Below are positions 48,501-57,500 of a stretch of DNA of 64,000 nucleotides, in pieces. The notes below the pieces were generated by a model. It had not been told where the DNA came from. It searched no databases and worked only from the letters and a program-made list of their open reading frames with translations. Within the stretch, counting starts at the first letter, position 1, and the number at the start of each line of letters is the position of its first letter. The position numbers were made by a program, and so were the translations under genes. This stretch comes from Nomia melanderi (taxonomy: Eukaryota > Arthropoda > Insecta > Hymenoptera > Halictidae): positions 15,074,606-15,138,605 of the forward strand of contig NC_135009.1 in assembly GCF_051020985.1 (NCBI RefSeq). Direction: 5' to 3'.

Positions 48501-51500
48501 CATTTTCAAATTTTTTCTACGGGGACTCTAAGAACGCTATTGAGATTTCAATTGATTGATTCGATTCGCCTATTACCAAATCAATTTAATGATCTCGCAT
48601 AGAAGCATCTGTTATCTTTTTAATCATTAGCACAATATATTCAATAACAAAATTTTGTTATTGAATATATTGTGCTATTACATTTGTATCTATAATCAAT
48701 AAGATAATAAAATACGACTTTGACTCTTTTTTCTATGTTTATTATAGAAATATGATTGTACTGTAACATTTGTATCTATAATCAATAACAGACATAATAA
48801 AATACGTCTTTCACTCTTCGTTCTATGTTTATTATAGAAATATGATTCTATTCGTAATACTAACAATATAGAACGGCTATTATCATTTGTACGGATATTC
48901 AGCAGCATCGGACGGCTATAGCGGGATTTCCATGGTGTTAAGCTCGAAACGAAAGAAAAGCACTTCCGTTTGGTACCGGGATTCCCGACACGGCCTGGCC
49001 TACTGAGTCCGACGATCGGTCAACGAAACCAAACCCAGGTAGGGGGTAATGCGCGGCTACTTCACGCTTGAGGCAGGTCGGCCTCCGCTTTAAATCACCG
49101 GAAACGCGCAGGTAGAGAAGATACGGGCAAGCCGTGCCCTCTCCACGCCAAATTCCCGGCTTTCAAAACAATTTCGCGTCGATTGCTTTACGGTTGACAG
49201 TTTTCCCTTTTCCCCAACGTGGCACGAGCAACGCCACATCCGGGGAAATTAGGCGTTTCCTGAATGACCGTGTCACAGAACTCGAGACGAACACGAGAAC
49301 AAAGGTTCCCGACGAGCCCCTCGCTCGTCGACACGTTGACGACACGTTGACGACTCAATCGGCACTCGGCGAAGTACTCCTGTAATCTGAGCAATTTTCC
49401 CGGCGACATGGAAATCGAGATTTTTCACTCGCTGTCCCGAGAAAATGATGTCATTGAGAAAATGAATTTTTCAATTTACGTACGATTTCTATACATTTAA
49501 ATCCTCAGTCCCAGAGTCTAGCAATCACTAGGTTGCAGAATAGAATCGGTTTTTGAGTAACATTCGATGGATGTTATAGTACATACCTAGAAATTGAAAA
49601 CCGTGCATAGGGTTCACACGTTTAACCCTTTGCACTCGGAAGTTTTTCCACTAAAAATATTTCAATATTTTCTGATGAGAGAAACACGATATTTTGTGAA
49701 ACTAACTCGACCAGAAATTCACGTACATTGAGAAACAAAGCTATTTTATTTCAATATTTCTCAGATTGATGCATTATACGGAGTATAATATTAAATATCA
49801 AATTTTATAGTATATGTGGTGAGTGAGAGACCTCTCGAGTGCAAAGGGTTAAACTTCGATTTCCACTGTGCAACCCACGTCTTAGAGCAGGAGTCTTTAT
49901 CAGCATCCTCTTTCTACTCTAGGTCGCTCGATAGCTAAGCTGAAGAAGCTTTGACTGGCTGGTCCTCCATCTTTCCTTGCAAATTATTCATCGATTGACC
50001 AATTACCAAAGCTATAAACACGACGAGACTTGAAATCGGTGTATACAAAATCAGTGTACATAGCCTAAAGCAAGTAAAACCATCGTTCCTCGCCTCAAAT
50101 CTCTAATTTCACAGACGTCTCGCCATCCGTTACAATGGCGCTCTTCACGCCGTTTAACCTGATCGTGTCAACCAAAGTTCGCAGTCGTCGGATCAGATGT
50201 CCCGACACAGTTCTCGAATTTCTCGTTTCGATCAAATTTTTACATCTCCGGGACGACCGCGCAAAATGCAACGCACGCGTACACGCTTATGCGAAAGAAA
50301 CACGGTGCGAGAGACGGAGGAAAAGAGACGAGCGCGACCTCGATCGAATTTACCGCAGCATTCTCCGCGACGAGATCTGCTTTCTCTCATTACTACGCCG
50401 TCATGAAAGTATAATACTTATGCTCGATGGAGCACCGAGAGATCTCGGTACCGCTGGTTATTGCAAAAGTGCAAATGCGATTCCCCGTTATCCCCACCGT
50501 AGCAACCCTACGTGTCCGAGCGCGAGCGCGCGCGCCCGTTGCGCGTTGCGCGCGATGCAATTATAATGTATCGCTTTCGTAGTCGACTTTTCATGCTCGG
50601 TACGTATCGCGGATGCCGGTCGCGGATAAATCGGACCGGAAACGAGTTTAGCGTGCTGGAGAAACGTCGGAAACAATCGATTGTCCCGAGGCGCAAATGG
50701 CTCAACCGGCGAACTTCGCGGGCGCATGCGTGCCACGTACGATCCGCTATGCACTAACACGCCCACCCGTTCCCCTCTTTAACACCCTTCTTTTCCCGAT
50801 GCAAATCGCACGCCGAAAAAACCTACGCGACTTCGATGTATATTGGATGTGTAGATATACAGATGTACTGGCGCGTTCGGTGGATATTTGAATTAAATTG
50901 AACGTGCCCATTTGCGAATGGAATCCCTGGAAAGTGTGCCGTTGAGAGAAAATTGGGAAATCTCGATATAGAGGAATTACATTTCAAAGTTACGTGCTTC
51001 GCTTGGTCTTTTTAGCCCTTTAAACTCTGCAGGCTCCAATATTGCACCAGTTGTATCAAATATTTTAATGAATCAAAACTACCCTAAAATTATTCGATTT
51101 TCCACGTATCCAAATTTTGAACTAAGGAAAATAAAAGATCGAAGGAATGTTACAGCATTTTTCATTTTAACTAGAGATACCATAAAAATTAGTTGCAGTT
51201 GCTGATCAATTACAAAACTATCTGGAGTGCTAAAGGTTAATGAAATATTTAGTTATATTCATGTTCTTGATCATTTTCATTTCGGTAGTTCCTTTGTTCT
51301 CGCTTTTGCTATTTTCTTATAGAAATTCGCGCGTACCATGGTACACGTGGCATTGAACGTGTCGAAGAGAGGTACCGAATCAGCGAATCGATGAAACTGT
51401 TTGTCTGGCCAAAAACGTGATCAGTTTCATTTTGTACGTTTCTGTCTACAGCCCTTTGCTTCTCTACGGTTACCGTTTAGTTTTATTCCAACAGGCACTT

Positions 51501-54500
51501 GTACAGCAATGTTCTCTACAACTGCTACTATATGTATGTTAAATTATAATTGAATCCAAATAACGTTGATGCGAGCTACGCGATGGAAAAACGATAGACT
51601 TAACCCTATTTTATTCGTAGTATCACGATTGTACCATTTAAAGGTAACATTTCAATGACTCCCAAATATTCTTGAATAAATAAATGCGTCATATTAACAC
51701 ATTGCATACTGGTTAATTTTCAGAAAACTGAATTGTGATGGCAATTTTCAGTGAGGTCAACTTATATCACTATACACAGAAAAACTCAGATATCATATTG
51801 TTATGTAATATATTTTAAATAGATAATCAGTTCGAATTAAATTTTATGTTTCTCCAATGCTGTGGTAATTAGCGAAGTTACAGCCGAGTGTCTTTATATA
51901 AAAAAGAGATTTCTCGTTACCGGTACGCAATGTGTTAAGCTGTAATTGAATGAACTAACGTCGACGTGAACCTCAAAGTGAGAAACCAAGAACACTTTGA
52001 ACCGCAAAGGGTTAACAGAATCATCAGCGGCGTTTCAGCGGCGTTTCAGCTAACTTTCGCGCCGAAAATCGCGAGGCCAGACGACGACGCGACCGAGGCA
52101 ACTCGCCAAGAAAGCGTGAGAGGCGACACACGAAACTGAGAGGATTCCTGCTCTCAGGATTTTTCATAACCCACTTATTCCGAGGCGTTATCCGACAGCA
52201 CGCGCGCGCTGCCCGGCGTCTACGCGTCCGCGTCTTCCTTCTCTTTGTTTCGTCGACGGTATGCGAGGTATGCATCGTTTCAAGGACTTCTGAACACGCC
52301 CAAGAAAAAATTCAGCCGCTCTGCTCTACGGGCAATTTTCTTTCGGTCCGAACGAAATTGCCCCTTCTGATTCGACGCGTAATCGAGGAATGATATATTT
52401 GAATTTATTGGAAATATCATTACCATTTGTGAAATGGTAAAACGTAAGACGATATGAGAATATATATAAAAGTTACCAAAAACTTGAACGTTACTTAATA
52501 TTTTATTCGAAACATTCGTGCAATTTGTAAGCAAGATATAACCGGAACTTCCGGTGGCGCGGAATGTATTGAATGTTTATTTAACCCTGTGCGCTCGGAA
52601 GTTTATCGCTAGAAACATTCGATATTTTCCGATGAGACATAGACGAAACAATTTGAAACGAACTAATGAGAAATTAAATAACATATGTAAATTAAGAAAC
52701 AGCTATGTTATATAAATATTTGATATATTGACATTATATAGATTTTATAGAATTAATTTTTATAGATTACATTGCGTCCATCTTTTATTTTCTGCAAAAT
52801 TTTGATGTATGGAGAATCTAATAATTTTAGAGTAGTTTCTTTAAGGTTCGTTAAAATATATGTACTATAACTGGTGCAATATTAGAGCGTACAGAGTTCA
52901 AAGGGTTAATATTATATACGACACTTCGTAATTTTGTTACACCAAATGAAACGTTGACTGAGAGTCACCTCTCGAGCGCGAAGGGTTAATAGACTGTCTA
53001 GGGAATATTGTCGAGGACAATACGAGGGTGGAGGGAAAAGTCTGAAACGTATTTCGTCGGCGAGGGGCAAAAGGTCAAGAACGGAGAGAGAATTCCGACG
53101 CGCGTAGAAAGCATTTCTAAGTGAAACATGGCCACCGTTCCGCACCGGGGCAAAATTGGTCAAGTCGGCCAATTGATCCGGCCCACTCCGCGCGTTATTT
53201 ATACCTATCTTGGTAATGATTAGTTCAATAGGAACTTCCTCTTTTGTTTCAGTTCTGCTGCTTTACTATTGGAACAAGCGTCCGTTACGAAAGGGACTTT
53301 TGCCGTGATTCTTTATATGGGAATGCAATCTGCGAATCGTTCGAGCCTCCGGACTCGAATCGCTCCGGTGTTCCGGCAGAGAACAAAGGAAAGATTTTCC
53401 GATTCCTTCCGACCTTCGAATCCTGCTACAACCCATCCTCGAAAAACTTCAAAGGTTAACATTAACGATAAAACTACCCAATCGAATTGCCTTTTTCTAA
53501 TTTTTTTATAGAAACCTTAAAAGTGGATCTACTGAGATTCCGACTAATTTATAATTGTCTGCCTATTACAATAACAATTTCTTCAGTGATTCCACAGAGA
53601 ACTTGTTTTCTCAATTTTTAACATTTAATATTAAAATTTAATATTTATTCTCAATTTTCAATATTTCATTATTTCAAAAAGAAATCAGGAATGGTCATTT
53701 TGGCCCATCTGTTCCAGCGTCATTTTTTCTGAAAACTGAATATACCGTCGATTTGAATTACGGAGTCCCTTTACAATGACCCCTTAAAACCTAACGTGAT
53801 TTATTGTCTCCGTTTCATTGAGCTACAAATGAAAGATGCGTCGCGAATTTACATATGAACTATAACTGACGGGAAAGTATCAGCAAGCGACGAGCGAAAC
53901 GTAATTGATCAAATAAACTATAATTATTATATTAATCGCTACGTATATAACGTTATTATATTAATTATTACAACAGCGTCGGGGGACGACGCGGTTACCA
54001 AGCGGGTACCGGAAGTGGAGGCGTCGGCAACGGTCGACAATCACGACCGAATTACATAAAGCACAATTGTCCCATGGGGTGCTCGAAAATAGCCGAAACA
54101 AGGCCACGCCCCGAACTGCCGAAAAAGAAAAAGAAAAATGTACAAGAATCATCGTACACGTCAGAAATATAATCCGAATTTATTTCAATCGACCGGAGTG
54201 GAGTCGTCGAAAGGTCGGCGCAGAGACGAGACGCATTTTTTGGAGGTTAGGTCGGCTCGGACACCGCTCGAGCGCGACGTCACGGCCGGACGCCGTAACT
54301 GTCGCCGTTATCGAGAAAGAACGGCGCGGACAGATCGGGGATTAGCCAGAGAACATCGGACTGCTGAAAATCTGTTTTCCGAACCCTCTACAAACATTAT
54401 CTCTGGTCCCGTTGCGGCCGAGGGGCGACGGGGCGGGGGTGTGGCGTGGGGGAGAAAGAGGTTATGTTCAACAGATGTCGTGGAAGACCCCCAAACACGT

Positions 54501-57500
54501 CGGAGAAGCGACCAGATGAAAAGGAACGGCGCGGGCAGGCCAGCAGGGGAAAAGAGGGTTCACCGAAAATATTTCAAAAGTGGCGATATCTCGGTGCCAC
54601 GGAAATTCCATTCGTTCCGACAGACGTACATATTTATACTTCGTCACGAGCCCCCGCTCGGCGGCAACCGGAACACGAGCGGATTTTCGTTTGTCGAAAG
54701 TCTCGTACGATACAGTTGCGTCATACATTTGCATATGCGTACTACATCGGAAAGGAAACAAACATTGCGCGATTTCCAACGAAGGGAAAAGAGGTTATAA
54801 TCGGTGCAGATATGTACGCGGCGAGATACCGATGAAAAAATACGAATGCCCCGCTTGCAGTGGAGCTTCGCGCAGATATGAGAGTCACTGTTTTAACGCG
54901 TCGCCGGAGCTTTTTCCATATATGGTGTTTTACGTTAACTGCGAACCGACGCCGTTGTGAACGCGATAAATGGGTTGGAATATGTGTGCACGCGGTGTGA
55001 TGCGATTGAACGCGTCGGTCATCGGTGACCGACGACCCGACGGAGATTCGCTCGTCGGACACCGGTGGCCGGAGCGGTTCGAACGTGTATCGCGCGCGCG
55101 ACTTGTATCGTGTCCCTTACGTCGATATAAATAAATCTATGACGAGACGCGCGTAAACAGCCGCGAGACGGCCGAGAGATACCGTGACCCAGGAGCGTCT
55201 TGAAAACAAGCGAAAGTGTACTGTATCTCGGAACGAATAATCTCGCGTCCGTTCCGGCGGCGAGGCACTAAAAATACAGCGGGACGACACCGATTTCACC
55301 ATCGTGGAAGAAAAGATCTTTTCGCGGGCCACGGGCCACGGCGATATCGATTCGCGCGTATCGTTTCCCGAAACGAGTGTAACTGGCCTGCGTGCAGGCC
55401 AGTGGCGCTCAACCCGTGCACCGCGAGAGATTTAAAACTAATTTTAAATTCCCAGCGAAGTTCACGCTTCTACCGTGTGAATATTAATGCGTAAACCCAT
55501 TGTTTGATAGATTTACAAACTGTACTTAGTAAAATATTCGCACGTCTAGTGCGTCAAGGAGGTTTGAGAACCACTGTTTTAAGCGGTAACCGCATAAGAC
55601 GTCAAACCACCGAGGGAATATTGCACGCGAGTCTCGAGACGTGATTCAATATTGGACCATATGTCTGGTACAGATGAACGTGTTAATTTCAATATTATAA
55701 AACATTCTCAGACAGACCTAAACAATGTCTAAAAAAACTGTAAGGTATAGAGGTTAGGACGCTGGACAAGCTCTTTTTTTACTTTTGTGCGGCGTGTGAA
55801 AAGAAAAGAAAAAATCAAATTGTTCGATGAAAATGTAAATTGTGGCTGGAAATTGATACTCCGTAGGCATCACCGGCCATGTTCGACGCGTCGCGAAGTG
55901 GAATACACGGGGAACGCTCGCAGACTTTGCGTCGCGTCCGTTCGGCGACAGAAAAACACGCGTAGAACGGCGGTACGAGCGCGGCTTTAGTGGAACGCCA
56001 ACTCTCGGTTGACGCGTGAATCCCGTCGAGCTGACAATGAGCCGAGGCAAAGGCGGTGTGCGTTGCGGCGTGGTACGGTGTGCGCCAAAAGCACGCACGC
56101 ACACTAGAGCCCGTGTGCGAGTGCACGCATGGCGTCTTTCCATCTCCCCGAAAACGGAACGCGCAGGATCAAGGCTTACGGGGGCATTTTGCTCTGTTCA
56201 ACTTGGAAGCCCTCCAACGAGCTACCCTTGCCTCGGTGCTCCCCACGCGACACACACGCACGCACACATATACACACAGAACACTCACACCACCGGGGAA
56301 CCCGTTTTAAAAGTCCGTAGGAATGCGTGCCGCCGCTGGGCCTTTCACCTCTTTCGCGAGAAAATGTATTTTCATGCTTTTCGATTGCGTGCCCTCTCCG
56401 CCGCGCTCGCGTCCCGGCCGGATATCAAATTTTACGATGGAAAACGAGGAGAAATCGCGCGCGCAAGCGCGAGCGCGGCCGCTAATTGTTACCTCGAAAT
56501 TACGAATAATGGAAGTTAATGGAACTCGTTCTCGTCCGGCTGATCGCGATCTATGGCGAGACGACTTCTGCCAGCGTCGCGAACGTCGGGGCAGGCTCGA
56601 ACGAGAAATTCCGTGTAAACGACGCCGACGATCGTGACGCTAGATCGATTCGGTCGAACACCTCGGATATACGTGTTATGGTTCTAGAACCCCGGGTGTA
56701 AACAGTGCACTCTGTCTCCGGGAAGTTCGAAACGCAAAGGTCACTGGGTATACTCGCCGGGGAATACCCGGGGACACAAAGGTCCGAGCGCGAAGAATGG
56801 ACGGTAAATATGAAAGCTGAAAGCTCTATACGTTCCAAGCTGGAAGAAGAAGAAGTTGTACCGGGCTTTCGCGCCCAGTCGACACGGTACGGAGCACCGG
56901 GTTCGACCGGGGAAATCCTTCATCGAGATAACCGTCGTAAATCGGTCGTGCGATAGGAACGAGCGACGAGCGGCGTCGGACGTATCGGGGAGCGCACGCG
57001 AACGCGGCGGAGGCGCGTTTAAATACTGCTCGGGGTACACAGAGGTTGACAAGGGTCGCCATTTTGAAATAATCGGGAAAAGGATCCACCTCCTGTGCCT
57101 TTCTGCGTGCACGTCGGATCGGAGCTCGAATAAAACCGTGCGTGCTCCACCGTCGACGTCGAGGCGAAATCGTCCGGACTCGATACGAAAGTCGAAGGGA
57201 CTCACCCGGAAGAAACGCGACGCCCGGGAGCATTGTACCCGTCATCGATCATCCGTTGTTCCCATTAACCGAGGAACGTACGCGGCCGAGTTCGAAACCC
57301 GCGTTCGAGTCCGCACGGTTCCAAGTCGAAAGAGAATATGAGGACTCACCTCGTATTTGATGCCGTTGAGCCGCAACCACGTCTCCACCTTGAGACAGTA
57401 CGGCGAGAGGGAGGGCAGGACCGGCGTCCGGGGGAACTGATACAGATAAACAATGTCCTTCTCGAAGTTGGTTTTGTGCACGCTGATAGCCTTGGTGGGC

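Larger units (their letters stand above)
16857..57349 (-). other. fax: fax intron 1 (40.5 kb)
   Basis: Bounded by GTGAGT at 57349 and TTGCAG at 16857 on the minus strand. It contains no recognisable coding gene on either strand. Content is dispersed TTAA transposons, microsatellites, local duplications and unassigned CpG-rich and AT-rich DNA. Open frames of 100-250 codons, for example 27596-28339 and 26284-26895, show no protein features and reflect CpG-rich composition. Confidence 0.85.
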
